From positions 490,910-554,909 of the forward strand of contig NZ_FOGD01000001.1 in the NCBI RefSeq assembly GCF_900111115.1: a stretch of 64,000 bases of DNA. The letters run 5' to 3'. Under the pieces are notes generated by a model. It ran no database searches, was not told the DNA's origin, and saw nothing but the letters and a program-made list of their open reading frames with translations. The first letter of the stretch is position 1. Every line of letters starts with the position of its first letter. The translations under genes were made by a program, and so were the position numbers. The DNA comes from Giesbergeria anulus (GTDB lineage Bacteria; Pseudomonadota; Gammaproteobacteria; Burkholderiales; Burkholderiaceae_C). Shown one piece after another: positions 28,454 to 36,856 of the stretch.

Positions 28454-29056
28454 TCAGTGTGGCTGGCTGGAGAGGGCTTCAGCTTGGCGGCGAATAGCCT
28501 CGGCCAGTTCTTCTTCTGGCGTCTTTTCTATTTTTTTGATGGTCGGGTCGTCGATCAAGCCCTGCAAAAAAGCCAAGCGCTTGATGAGTTCCGAGCCACC
28601 TTGCAGCAGCAGCAGCGCAAAGCCCAGCGGAATCATGGCGTACACCGGCCAGCGTATCAGCCCACCAGCATTGCCCGACGTTTCATTGGAGTGGTAGCCT
28701 TGCAAAAAGAAGGGCACGCCATACCACAGCACCGTCAAACACACTGGAGTCAAGAAAAAGGCAAAGCCAAAAATATCAATCCAAATTTGCGCCCGTTTAG
28801 ACAGTCGGCTAGAGATGACATCGACCTTCACATGCTCGCCCTGCAACAGGGTGTAGCCTGCCGCCAGCATAAAGGCAGCGGCAAACAAGTACCACTGCAC
28901 TTCCAAAAAAGCATTAGAACTGTAGTTGAACACCTTGCGCACCACGGCGTTTGCGCCGCTGATGACGGTAGAGGCCAAAATAAGCCACAGAACATATTTC
29001 CCGATCTGGTGGTTGAGCCAGTCGATGCCCTTGGACAATCTGAGTAAAGCGTGCAT
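28454..29056 (-). CDS. dctQ: TRAP transporter small permease (DctQ-type)
   Basis: A 200-aa inner-membrane protein with four hydrophobic helices (about 20-40, 60-80, 100-122 and 145-165 from ATG 29056). LEVQWYLFAAAFMLAAGYT is the typical DctQ core. ATG 29056 has GGAAC upstream; the TTG 24 bases earlier is less likely. It forms the transport channel assembly with DctM. Confidence 0.88.
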   Translation of the reverse strand: MHALLRLSKGIDWLNHQIGKYVLWLILASTVISGANAVVRKVFNYSSNAFLEVQWYLFAAAFMLAAGYTLLQGEHVKVDVISSRLSKRAQIWIDIFGFAFFLTPVCLTVLWYGVPFFLQGYHSNETSGNAGGLIRWPVYAMIPLGFALLLLQGGSELIKRLAFLQGLIDDPTIKKIEKTPEEELAEAIRRQAEALSSQPH

Positions 29057-29273
29057 GTTCTGTTCCAAAGAAAACGCCAAAGCCCGCAGAACGACTGCGG
29101 GCCTGTAGGGAGAGGGCGCTGGGAGCGCAAGGGCGCGATTTTAAGACGCTGAAAAAATTAGCGTGCGCCCGTGGTCATAGCAACGACACAAGGGCGGCCC
29201 ATAATCAGCCCCATACCGTAAGACCGGGTGGCAGCCGCAGGATTTTCTGGCGGCCCATCGGCAGAGGATTTTT

Positions 29274-30092
29274 ATGCCCCACACATCACTTCACCGCACG
29301 CCCATGCAAGGCCCAGCACAAATTCTGACCGATATCAGCGATGGCATCGGCACCATCACCCTGCACCACGAAGCCAAGCGCAACGCCTTGTCCGAGCACA
29401 TGGTGCAAGAAATGATCCAAGCCTTTGACCAGTTCAAACAGGCAGATGTGCGCGTGGCTATTTTGCGGGCCTTGCCTGGTATCAAAGTGTGGTCAGCGGG
29501 CCACGATGTGACCGAGCTGCCCGCTGGCGGCCACGATCCGTTAAGCTGGCAAGACTCGTTGCGCACCCTGATCCGCGAGGTGGAGGTGTTTCCCGGCCCA
29601 GTCATTGCGCTGATTGAGGGCGGCGTCTGGGGCGGAGCCTGCGAATTGGTGTTTGCTTGCGATATGGTGGTGGCAACCCCCGAAGCCACTTTTGCCGCCA
29701 CGCCGGCCAAACTGGGCGTGCCCTACAACGTGACGGGGCTACTTACCTTCCTGAACGTGGCCCCACCCCATATTGCCAAAGAGCTACTGTTCACGGGCCG
29801 CCCCATGACCGCAGCACGCTTAGAGCGCCAAGGCGTCATCAATGGCGTGGTGCCCGCCGAGCATATTGGTGCCCATGTGTTTGAAATGGCCCGCACCATC
29901 GCCCAAAACGCCCCGCTGGCCGTGAGCGTGATGAAGGAGCAATTGCGCATTTTGGCCGGGGCCAATGCAGTGTCGCCGGGCGATTTTGAGCGCATCCAGA
30001 GCCTGCGCCGCGTGGTGTACAACAGCCAAGACTATGCCGAAGGCATACAGGCTTTCAAAGAGAAGCGCCTACCGCACTACCACGGCGAGTAA
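29274..30092 (+). CDS. scpB: Methylmalonyl-CoA decarboxylase (crotonase family)
   Basis: A 272-aa crotonase-fold enzyme. GIKVWSAGHDVTELP closely matches E. coli ScpB, which decarboxylates methylmalonyl-CoA to propionyl-CoA, and the oxyanion-hole segment GGVWGGACELVFACDM is also present. No mutase or CoA transferase genes of the Scp cycle are next to it. Divergent from the TRAP operon; GAGGA precedes the ATG. Confidence 0.85.
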   Translation: MPHTSLHRTPMQGPAQILTDISDGIGTITLHHEAKRNALSEHMVQEMIQAFDQFKQADVRVAILRALPGIKVWSAGHDVTELPAGGHDPLSWQDSLRTLIREVEVFPGPVIALIEGGVWGGACELVFACDMVVATPEATFAATPAKLGVPYNVTGLLTFLNVAPPHIAKELLFTGRPMTAARLERQGVINGVVPAEHIGAHVFEMARTIAQNAPLAVSVMKEQLRILAGANAVSPGDFERIQSLRRVVYNSQDYAEGIQAFKEKRLPHYHGE

Positions 30093-30146
30093 GCGCCCCA
30101 CGCCAACCACGCCCCTGCCTACGGGTTGCCCCGGAGGCGCTTTTTT
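30091..30146 (+). terminator. Possible terminator after scpB
   Basis: AAGCGCC at the scpB stop codon can pair with GGCGCTT, followed by six T in total. The 38-base loop is long, so efficiency is doubtful. Confidence 0.35.
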
Positions 30147-30205
30147 CATCAGGGTGTAAAAAAAGGCCTCCATGATGAACCCCTATTTGTCACAGGGGAC
30201 TCATC

Positions 30206-30343
30206 ATGCAGCGCTCTTTCATAGAAAAAATTCTGCGGTTTGCCTACAGCGCCAAGCCCAAAATTATTATCTGTTTGGGCTTTTTGCTGGTGGCCCTCCT
30301 TGTTTATCAGGGAGAGTTAGGGGGAAGCGGTTATGAGCGATGA
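30206..30343 (+). CDS. 45-aa single-pass membrane peptide overlapping the hemerythrin gene
   Basis: A short ORF with AGGGG seven bases before the ATG. The product has an amphipathic basic N-terminus (QRSFIEKILRFAYSAKPK), one hydrophobic segment at about residues 19-34 and a Gly-rich end. Its last eleven bases overlap the hemerythrin start (30333), so translation of the two is probably coupled. A real gene is suggested by ribosome site, hydrophobic helix and overlap; function unknown, possibly a membrane anchor or partner for the hemerythrin. Confidence 0.6.
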   Translation: MQRSFIEKILRFAYSAKPKIIICLGFLLVALLVYQGELGGSGYER

Positions 30344-30770
30344 ACACGTCCTGTACTGGAGTCCAGCACTGAGCGTAGGCAATGCTGATCTGGATGCACA
30401 GCACATCATCTTGCTAGAAATTGGCCGTGACATGATCGAACTGTTGGATCATGGCGGCGCAGCCCAGCCGCGTCTGTGGTCGTTATTGAACGATTTTTTT
30501 GTCATTGCCAACCACCACGATGCCCTAGAAGAAAAGGTGCTGGCTGCAAATGGCTACCCCAGTTTGCCTGAGCACCGTGCAGAGCATGTTCGGGCCAGAG
30601 AGCATATTCATACCGCCCTGTGTGAGGCGGCAGAACAACGCCTCAACCAAGGCCGCTTGCGCCAAGCGCTCATGAATTGGATGCACCATCACCTTAGTGA
30701 GATGGATCTCAATGCCAAGCCGTTTTTGCGCCACCACGAACACCAGCCGGAGGCGGCGCTGGCCTGCTAA
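30333..30770 (+). CDS. Bacteriohemerythrin
   Basis: A 145-aa four-helix protein that should bind O2 at a di-iron centre. Ligands appear in the expected order: H24 (DAQH), H62 and E66 (NHHDALEEK), H81 and H85 (EHRAEH), H120 and D125 (WMHHHLSEMD). The opening YWSPALSVGNADLDAQH is family-typical. It follows and overlaps a 45-aa membrane peptide and ends convergent with the unknown 430-aa gene, 11 bp away. Possible roles are O2 storage, sensing or delivery. Confidence 0.9.
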   Translation: MSDEHVLYWSPALSVGNADLDAQHIILLEIGRDMIELLDHGGAAQPRLWSLLNDFFVIANHHDALEEKVLAANGYPSLPEHRAEHVRAREHIHTALCEAAEQRLNQGRLRQALMNWMHHHLSEMDLNAKPFLRHHEHQPEAALAC

Positions 30771-30781
30771 AAGCAACTGAT

Positions 30782-32074
30782 TCAACCAACGATATGGCAC
30801 TCGCGGCGTAGCAGCGCCAGCGCTTCTTGGCGCTGACCGTGGTGGTCACCGCACAAAGTGCGGCGGGACTCTTCAACAAAGCTCTGCCACAAGGCGCAGT
30901 AGGTACCTTGGTGCAACACCGGGGCGTGGCTGCGGATAAAGTCCAGCGCCTGCTCAGGGTGTAGGCCGCGTTGGTGGATAGAACGCAGCAGGGCCACGGC
31001 GGCCTTTTCGGTCAGCAGGGTTTTGTCTGCGGGCACATAACGTTTGGGCGCACCCACCGACAGGTACAAAAACAGCGTCAGCAGGGCATGTTCGTCTTGC
31101 TGGCCTTGGGTGACGCGCTGCCACGTCTTGCTGCCACTGCTGGGAGGCACTTCTTGGTGGTGGCCGTGGGCCTCATCGTCTAAGCTGTGGTGGTAATGCT
31201 CGATCTCGGCCAGCGGGTCTTCTAGCCAGAAATAATGGCCGTTAAACGCCGGGCTGCGCAGCAAAATGCGCAGGTTTTGGCTGGGGTCGCGCAAGCGTGG
31301 CAAATCGGCCAGCACGCTGGCACGCACGCGCTCCACCACCTCGCGCAGTTCTGCCGGGAACTGTGCAGGCAGTGGCAGGGTGATGGGGCCAGTCTTTTTG
31401 CGCAGCGTAGCGATCAAGGCTTCAAAAGCTACGGTATCAGGCCATTGTTGCGCCTTGGGAGCTAGGGTGTGCAGCAGCAAGCCGGTGCGAATCACCGCTT
31501 CGGCATCGGTGCCCGCTTCTTCCAAATCGTCGGCCTGCAAATCAAAACGGGCTGCTAACCACAACGCGGCGTCGATCAGTTGGCCGATGGGCTGGCGCAC
31601 GGCCAGTTCGGCTTGGTACTGGGCATGGCTTTGCAGGCTCCATTTGGCCAGTTGCGGAATTTGGGCCTCGGTAAAGCCTTCGCGGTCGTGCATCGCAAAG
31701 TGGGTATTTTGCGGCATGGCGATGAGATTTTTCAGCATCTCGGAGCCGCCTTTGGAGCGCGACAACAGGCTGTGGTCGCGCAGAGATTGCGCCGCCAGAT
31801 GCAGCTCGCCGCCGCAACTTTCCAGCAGGTACAAACTCACCAGATTGACAATGCGCAGCCGCGCCTGTTCCAAATCGGGGCGCAAGTTCTCGTTGCCAAA
31901 GTAGCGGGCAATTTGCACCATGCCCTTGGGGGCTTCGGTGCAGATGGCGTCTAGTTTGGCGGCACTCAGCAAGCCGTGCTGCACACCGTAGGCCAGCGCC
32001 TTTTCAAAGAACGGGCGAGCATCGTGCAGCGACAGCGCAGAGGCGGTAGGGGTCGTAGGGGCCGAAGCGGACAT
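30782..32074 (-). CDS. Unknown 430-aa protein, last gene of the J-domain operon
   Basis: No family recognised. The protein is soluble and mainly helical. The N-terminal 200 residues contain FFEKALAYGVQHGLLS and a Leu-rich region (RIVNLVSLYLLESCGGELHLA). A His-rich patch, HYHHSLDDEAHGHH, lies near residue 300. The C-terminus ends in a cluster of Arg and His. ATG 32074 is preferred over the TTG two codons earlier. Only 14 bp separate it from the upstream acidic protein, placing it in one transcript with the J-domain gene. Confidence 0.7.
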   Translation of the reverse strand: MSASAPTTPTASALSLHDARPFFEKALAYGVQHGLLSAAKLDAICTEAPKGMVQIARYFGNENLRPDLEQARLRIVNLVSLYLLESCGGELHLAAQSLRDHSLLSRSKGGSEMLKNLIAMPQNTHFAMHDREGFTEAQIPQLAKWSLQSHAQYQAELAVRQPIGQLIDAALWLAARFDLQADDLEEAGTDAEAVIRTGLLLHTLAPKAQQWPDTVAFEALIATLRKKTGPITLPLPAQFPAELREVVERVRASVLADLPRLRDPSQNLRILLRSPAFNGHYFWLEDPLAEIEHYHHSLDDEAHGHHQEVPPSSGSKTWQRVTQGQQDEHALLTLFLYLSVGAPKRYVPADKTLLTEKAAVALLRSIHQRGLHPEQALDFIRSHAPVLHQGTYCALWQSFVEESRRTLCGDHHGQRQEALALLRRECHIVG

Positions 32075-32088
32075 AGGCAATGCGGCTT

Positions 32089-32838
32089 TCAGATGGCCGA
32101 TTCTTCGTCCGGGTCACGGGCCACGGGGGTGGCTTTGCCTCGGTCGGTGTCGCGGGTTTCAAACTTGCCGTCGTCTTCTTCGGCTTCTTCCTCTTCACCT
32201 AGGCCCAAATCGTGGGCGCGGGCCTTGGCGCGCAGCACCAGTAGCATTTCAATGAACAGGTCGCGGCATTCGTAGCGCAGCAGCCAAGCCAACTCCATCC
32301 AGTCGCTATCGGCCACTTCTTCTTGGGTGATGTGCGCGCGCACGTAGGCTGAAGCGCGCAGTTCGTCGTCACTGAGCAGGTCGCCGTCGTCTTCGATGGT
32401 GTCAAAGTGGCCGGTACGGGCAAAGGCTTCAATGCGGCTCCACTTTTCGGCAAAGTAGTTCGCCAAGGCTTCGCTGCCGCCTTCCAAATCACCAATCGCT
32501 TCCAAAAACTCCAGCGGGTCAGCCCCATCACGGAAGATGATGCCATTGACCATGCCGCGCAGGTGGGTGTGCGAGAGGTCTTTGTACTGCTTTTCTAGCA
32601 CCAAAGCGCGGGCAAACTGCTCCGGGGTAATGAGCAAGTTGACCACGGAGTCGCGTGAGGAGTCGTATTCACGGATCACGGCCAGCACGTCTTTGGCCGG
32701 CAGTTGGGCGATGACTTCCATCAGGGCGTGGTCGCCTTCGGTGTCGGCCAGTTCGGCCAGTGCGTATTCGGCACCAACGATGTCGCCGGAGGCGATCAGG
32801 CTTTGGGTTTGGGTAATGAGGGCCAAATGGTTGCTCAT
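32089..32838 (-). CDS. Unknown 249-aa acidic helical protein of the J-domain operon
   Basis: No family recognised. It has a helical N-terminus with an ALAELADTEGDHALMEVIAQ repeat-like helix pair, a middle part with the HLRGMVNGIIF segment, and a C-terminal Glu/Asp run (GEEEEAEEDDGK) followed by a charged tail. AGGAG lies before the ATG. It is 20 bp downstream of the 190-aa gene. The overall acidity resembles that of client-holding or assembly factors, but this is speculation. Confidence 0.7.
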   Translation of the reverse strand: MSNHLALITQTQSLIASGDIVGAEYALAELADTEGDHALMEVIAQLPAKDVLAVIREYDSSRDSVVNLLITPEQFARALVLEKQYKDLSHTHLRGMVNGIIFRDGADPLEFLEAIGDLEGGSEALANYFAEKWSRIEAFARTGHFDTIEDDGDLLSDDELRASAYVRAHITQEEVADSDWMELAWLLRYECRDLFIEMLLVLRAKARAHDLGLGEEEEAEEDDGKFETRDTDRGKATPVARDPDEESAI

Positions 32839-32858
32839 GGGTGGCTCCTTGGTGCTGC

Positions 32859-33431
32859 TCAGTCTTTACGGTCAAAGCCTTGGCCGGACAACCAGTCATC
32901 ACTGGCTTCGTCGCGGCTGCGCTCGTCTTGCGGGTCGGTGGCGTCGTCGGCGCTCAGGGGTTGGGCGTTGTCGTCATCGCTGTCTTCGCGGTCTTCAGCG
33001 TTGTCGTCGTCTTCCTCCACGGCGGCAGGGGCCAAACCTAGGCGGGGGTGCTGTTGCAGGTACTCTAGGCAAGCGGCCACGGCCAGAAACCAAGCGCCTT
33101 GCGGTTCTTGCAGCACGCGCTGTGCCAGCGGCTGCGCCCAAGTTTCTAAGGTCACAGCGGAGGCCAGCTCCGTCCAGTCGGGTTGCGTGCCCTCCTCGGT
33201 CAAAAAGCGCTCTAGAGTGCTTGCAGCGCTGCCAAAGCGGAAGGCACGGTGAAAGACTACCGCCACCATTTCGGGGCTGAGTTCGATCATCTGCACCAGA
33301 AAATCGAGTTCTTTGCGTTTGTCAGCCAAGCGTTTGCGCAGTACGTCTTTGCCTTCGGAGTCGGAGGTCAGGTCGTCCAATTCAGCTTGGTAAGCAGAGC
33401 GCAGGGGATGGAAAAAAGAGGTCAGTCGCAT
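32859..33431 (-). CDS. Unknown 190-aa acidic protein of the J-domain operon
   Basis: No family recognised. Residues 1-130 are helical (RKRLADKRKELDFLVQMIEL; later a Trp-containing helix before PRLGLAP). Residues 135-175 are an acidic, probably disordered run (EEDDDNAEDREDSDDDN). The end, DDWLSGQGFDRKD, is less acidic. It lies 45 bp after the J-domain gene. The shared acidic tails of this and the next gene suggest a common interaction surface. Confidence 0.7.
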   Translation of the reverse strand: MRLTSFFHPLRSAYQAELDDLTSDSEGKDVLRKRLADKRKELDFLVQMIELSPEMVAVVFHRAFRFGSAASTLERFLTEEGTQPDWTELASAVTLETWAQPLAQRVLQEPQGAWFLAVAACLEYLQQHPRLGLAPAAVEEDDDNAEDREDSDDDNAQPLSADDATDPQDERSRDEASDDWLSGQGFDRKD

Positions 33432-33476
33432 GGATTTTTACAAAAAAATGGGGGGGAAGAACGTAGGCCAGTGGCC

Positions 33477-33773
33477 TTAGCGCGGCGGCTGAATATCGGC
33501 CAGCACCTGCTGAAAATACCCTTTCCAGATGGCTTGGGCGGTTTCTAGCGGGTCATCGAGCAGGTTGCGGCGGCGGTTGTCATCGTAGGCTTGGCGCTGC
33601 TCAGGGTCGGACAGCACTTCGTAGGCTTGTTGCACGGCACGAAAGCGGGCCGCAGCGTCGGGCGCGGGGTTTTTGTCCGGGTGATAGAACGATGCTTTTT
33701 GCCGAAAGGCTTTTTTGATGTCGGCCAGCGAGGCATCGCTGCCCAGCCCTAGGGCGGCGTAGTGGTCTGTCAT
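33477..33773 (-). CDS. Minimal J-domain (DnaJ-like) protein
   Basis: A 98-aa protein made almost entirely of a J domain: helix I (HYAALGLGSDASLADIKKAF), the HPD motif at H31-P32-D33, and helices III-IV (ARFRAVQQAYEVLSDPEQRQAY). About 30 residues follow (ETAQAIWKGYFQQVLADI). There is no Gly/Phe region, zinc finger or substrate domain, so it would stimulate a DnaK/Hsp70 ATPase only for clients brought by partners. Its neighbours are four unknown proteins, likely those partners. Confidence 0.9.
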   Translation of the reverse strand: MTDHYAALGLGSDASLADIKKAFRQKASFYHPDKNPAPDAAARFRAVQQAYEVLSDPEQRQAYDDNRRRNLLDDPLETAQAIWKGYFQQVLADIQPPR

Positions 33774-33803
33774 GCGGGGGGAGTTTTATCCAAAAGAGAG
33801 AAA

Positions 33804-34181
33804 TTATTCTGCATCCAGCCCAAAACGCGCCCGCAGGGCTTGGGCAAAGGCGGCACTGCCACTGAGGGTGAGCGTCAGGGTGTAGCGGGCTTGGGGGTCG
33901 GGGGGCTGGGCCAAAGTGATCTGCCCGGCCTCTTCATCGTAGTGCAGACGCAAGGCGGGGGCACCGCCCTCTGGCTGGCTTTGTAGGTCGTAATCCCACA
34001 GGCCATCCTCATCCAGCGGGCCCCGCTGGCCGCAAAATTGCTGCTGCGCCCAGTTGAGCACCACGGTGATCTCGGTCAGCAGGGCAGGCAGACGCTGCGT
34101 TGTGACCGAGGCCATCGCATCCCAAGTGCTGATGCCCTGATCGTCTTCACTGTAGTCAAAATCGAGGTAAGACAAGGTCAT
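33804..34181 (-). CDS. Unknown 125-aa protein, first gene of the J-domain operon
   Basis: No named family. It begins with an acidic segment, SYLDFDYSEDDQGISTWDAM, followed by a helix (LPALLTEITVVLNWAQQQF) and then beta-like repeats (LRLHYDEEAGQITLAQPP, RYTLTLTLSGSAAFAQALRA). A small globular alpha/beta fold is likely. It lies 30 bp before the J-domain gene and appears to lead the five-gene operon; the 99 bp upstream, shared with the divergent ABC gene, should hold both promoters. Confidence 0.75.
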   Translation of the reverse strand: MTLSYLDFDYSEDDQGISTWDAMASVTTQRLPALLTEITVVLNWAQQQFCGQRGPLDEDGLWDYDLQSQPEGGAPALRLHYDEEAGQITLAQPPDPQARYTLTLTLSGSAAFAQALRARFGLDAE

Positions 34182-34280
34182 GGGTGCGCAAGCAGCAGGT
34201 GGCGGGGCAAGGATTGTGCGGCAAATGCAAAATAGGCAGCGTGCGACGGGTTTTCAAGCCGTAGCAAATAAGGAGTGTAG

Positions 34281-34916
34281 ATGGACGATAAAGCCGCAGT
34301 GCTGCAAGTGCATGAGATGTGTTTTAGCTACCCAGAGCGCCCGCTGTGGGCGCATTGGTCGGGCACCGTGGGGCAGGGTGCAACACTGGTGCTAGGTGGC
34401 GATGGCAGTGGCAAAACCACCTTACTGCAATTGCTAGCCGGTGATGTACTAGTTGATTCTGGCACGCTCACGCTGGCGGGTGTGGCGCTGCACGAAGATA
34501 CCCCAGCGTACCGCCAGCAGGTGTTCTGGCAAGACCCGCGCTCATCCGCCCTAGATGCCTTGAGCGTGCAACAGTGGTGGGACACTCTACCCGCTCGCTA
34601 CAGCCGCTGGGATGCAACCGCATTAGCGGCCCATATTGCAGGCTTTGCGCTGCAACCCCACTTGGACAAAGCCCTGTACCAGCTCTCGGCAGGCACTCGG
34701 CGCAAGGTGTTGATGGCAGCGGCGCTGGCGTCCGGGGCCACGCTCACTTTGATCGATGAGCCTGTGGCTGGACTGGATCGTGCCTCGGTGCGGTACCTGC
34801 AACAGGCGCTGGCCGATGCGGCAGCGCAGCCCGGTCGTGCCTTGGTCGTGGCCCACTACGAGGCGCTAGATGGCGTGCCGTGGGCACAAGTAATCGAACT
34901 GCCTGACGAGGCTTGA
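34281..34916 (+). CDS. Orphan ABC transporter ATPase subunit
   Basis: A 211-aa ATPase. Walker A is GGDGSGKTT, the Q-loop region reads QQVFWQDPR, the signature is degenerate (QLSAGTRRK instead of LSGGQ), Walker B is LTLIDEP and the H-loop is VVAHYE. GGAG precedes the ATG. No permease or binding protein is adjacent; the gene stands between the J-domain operon and a convergent two-component operon. It may serve a membrane partner elsewhere or a non-transport role. Confidence 0.85.
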   Translation: MDDKAAVLQVHEMCFSYPERPLWAHWSGTVGQGATLVLGGDGSGKTTLLQLLAGDVLVDSGTLTLAGVALHEDTPAYRQQVFWQDPRSSALDALSVQQWWDTLPARYSRWDATALAAHIAGFALQPHLDKALYQLSAGTRRKVLMAAALASGATLTLIDEPVAGLDRASVRYLQQALADAAAQPGRALVVAHYEALDGVPWAQVIELPDEA

Positions 34917-34930
34917 ATTGGCAGTGGGCC

Positions 34931-35746
34931 TCACATGGCCTTAAAACGGTGCACATACAGCCTGCTCACGGTCAGTTTTTCTGGACGCTGGCGCAGTTGC
35001 AGGTGCAATCGACCGGCCTCATCGCGCATCACAGTGGCAATGGCGCTGGCACGCACCAGTACCGCCCGATGTACTTGCCAGAATATTTCCGAATCCAGTT
35101 GTGCTGCCAACTCTTTGAGAGGGGTGCGAATCAAAAATTCACGCTCGGCGGTCAGTACGCGCACATACTTGTCAGCCGCTTCAAAATACAGCACGTCCGA
35201 GACCGGAACCAAGTGTAGATGTGGCCCGCTACTGGCTTGAATCACCGTGAGCAGTGGGCGTGGTGGTGGCACCGCGATAGCGCTTGCCAAGCCCGGCACC
35301 GCCAGCAGTTGGCGCAGTTGTTCTACAGTGGCGTCGAGCGCTGGTGTGGCGGGTAATGGCTGCTGACGCAACTGCTGGAGTCTGTGTACTGTTTTTTGCA
35401 ATCGCGCCGTCTGTATCGGTTTGAGCAGATAGTCCACAGCCTGCGCTTCAAAAGCCTGCACAGCATATTGTTCGTAAGCGGTAACCAGCACCAAGGCCGG
35501 AAAAGGCAGGTCAGCAGGCCAAGCATCCGCCAGTTGGGCTGCAGCTTCCAAACCCGTCTGGCCCGGCATCCGAATATCGAAGAACAACACATCGGGGCGC
35601 AATGCCAATGCCTGTTCCACGGCGCTGATGCCATCGCCCACCGTGGCCACAATGTGCAAATCAGGCCACACCTGACGCAGCGCGTGCTCTAGGGCGGCGG
35701 CCAACAGCGGTTCGTCTTCGGCAATCAAGGCGCGGGGTGCAGTCAT
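34931..35746 (-). CDS. LytTR-family response regulator (AlgR-like)
   Basis: A 271-aa regulator. The N-terminal receiver has the acidic pocket AEDEP, phospho-acceptor D57 in DVLFFDIRMPG, and the AVDYLLKPI lysine loop. A Gln/Leu-rich linker follows, then a LytTR DNA-binding domain at about 165-270 (VLYFEAADKYVRVLTAEREFLIRTPL). It overlaps the kinase gene by 4 nt, and the pair is cotranscribed from DUF2306. AlgR of pseudomonads is the closest build; targets here are unknown. Confidence 0.92.
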   Translation of the reverse strand: MTAPRALIAEDEPLLAAALEHALRQVWPDLHIVATVGDGISAVEQALALRPDVLFFDIRMPGQTGLEAAAQLADAWPADLPFPALVLVTAYEQYAVQAFEAQAVDYLLKPIQTARLQKTVHRLQQLRQQPLPATPALDATVEQLRQLLAVPGLASAIAVPPPRPLLTVIQASSGPHLHLVPVSDVLYFEAADKYVRVLTAEREFLIRTPLKELAAQLDSEIFWQVHRAVLVRASAIATVMRDEAGRLHLQLRQRPEKLTVSRLYVHRFKAM

Positions 35747-36825
35747 GTGGGGCAGGTCTCAGGCAGTAAGGGCAAGGTGATGCTGGCGCTGGTACCCCCT
35801 GCACTCACGGCAGCAAGCTCCAGCGTTGCAGCAGGGCCGTGCAGGGTACTTAGCCGTTCACGCACTTGGGCCAAACCAAAGTGGCAGCCCTCTTGCGGCG
35901 GGAAAGGTGCCGCAGCCGTGGCCGCCAGACCGACACCATTGTCCAGCACCTGCAATTGCAGCAGGCGCGTGGGGGCTGCCTCTATGACACGGGCCTGCAC
36001 CAGCAGGTGTCCACCTTGCACCTGTGGCTCCAAGCCGTGGCGGATAGCGTTCTCCACCAAGGGCTGAAGCAGCAGCGGGGGCACAGGAAGATCGCGCAGG
36101 GCATCGGGCAAGTCCAGCTTGTAAGTTAACCGTGCTCCCATGCGTACAGCCATGATTTCCAGATAGTCGCGCACCCGTTCAAATTCTTCGGCCAAGGGGT
36201 GTTGTGTGCTGCGCGAGCCACCCAGGGTAGCTCGCAAATAGGCGATCAGGTGCTCCAACAGAGTTTGGGCGCGTGCCGGATCGGTGGCTATCAAGATATG
36301 CAAATTGGCCAAGGTGTTAAACACCATGTGCGGCTCCAATTGAACCTCCAGTAATTTCAGGCGCGCCTGTGCGGCATCGCGTTGAGCCAAGGCCATTTGC
36401 GTTTCCAGAAACCGGGCCTTGCCCCGGCTGTAGAAAAAGAACGACATGACCGCACTAGCCACTACGGTGATCGCCAAGGTCAAGGCAGCACCATGCGGTG
36501 GCCACAGAGGCAGTGCCTGCGGGCGGCCACCGCCGCTATAGGCATCCCCCAGCGCGTTCCCAAGTACAAAGCCACTGCTTATCCCCAGCGCCAGCAGTAC
36601 CCCTGCACGCCAGCCTTGAGGCCACGCGATGGCTTGGGCACGGCACCACCAGCACCGGCCCAGATCAATCACCAGCCAACTGATCAGTCCAATAGACAGA
36701 GAATAGACGAGCGCAACGTCCCAAGTGCTGTGTTGGGCGAACACCAGCGCCAAGGCGATCAAGCCACAGCACAGGGCAGTAGCCAGCCCGTGGCCCAAAA
36801 AAGCGCGTAAATCAAAATGATGCAT
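35743..36825 (-). CDS. LytS/AlgZ-type sensor histidine kinase
   Basis: A 360-aa membrane kinase. Four hydrophobic segments lie in the first 160 residues, then a short coiled coil, then the His_kinase (PF06580-type) H-box VQLEPHMVFNTLANL and an ATPase domain with LLLQPLVENAIRHGL and LQVLDNGVGL. ATG 36825 is used; the TTG 27 bases upstream is less likely. No extracellular sensory domain is visible, so the signal is probably sensed in or near the membrane. Confidence 0.9.
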   Translation of the reverse strand: MHHFDLRAFLGHGLATALCCGLIALALVFAQHSTWDVALVYSLSIGLISWLVIDLGRCWWCRAQAIAWPQGWRAGVLLALGISSGFVLGNALGDAYSGGGRPQALPLWPPHGAALTLAITVVASAVMSFFFYSRGKARFLETQMALAQRDAAQARLKLLEVQLEPHMVFNTLANLHILIATDPARAQTLLEHLIAYLRATLGGSRSTQHPLAEEFERVRDYLEIMAVRMGARLTYKLDLPDALRDLPVPPLLLQPLVENAIRHGLEPQVQGGHLLVQARVIEAAPTRLLQLQVLDNGVGLAATAAAPFPPQEGCHFGLAQVRERLSTLHGPAATLELAAVSAGGTSASITLPLLPETCPT

Positions 36826-36856
36826 GATTTGGGAGGGTAAACGATGGCACAAGAAC

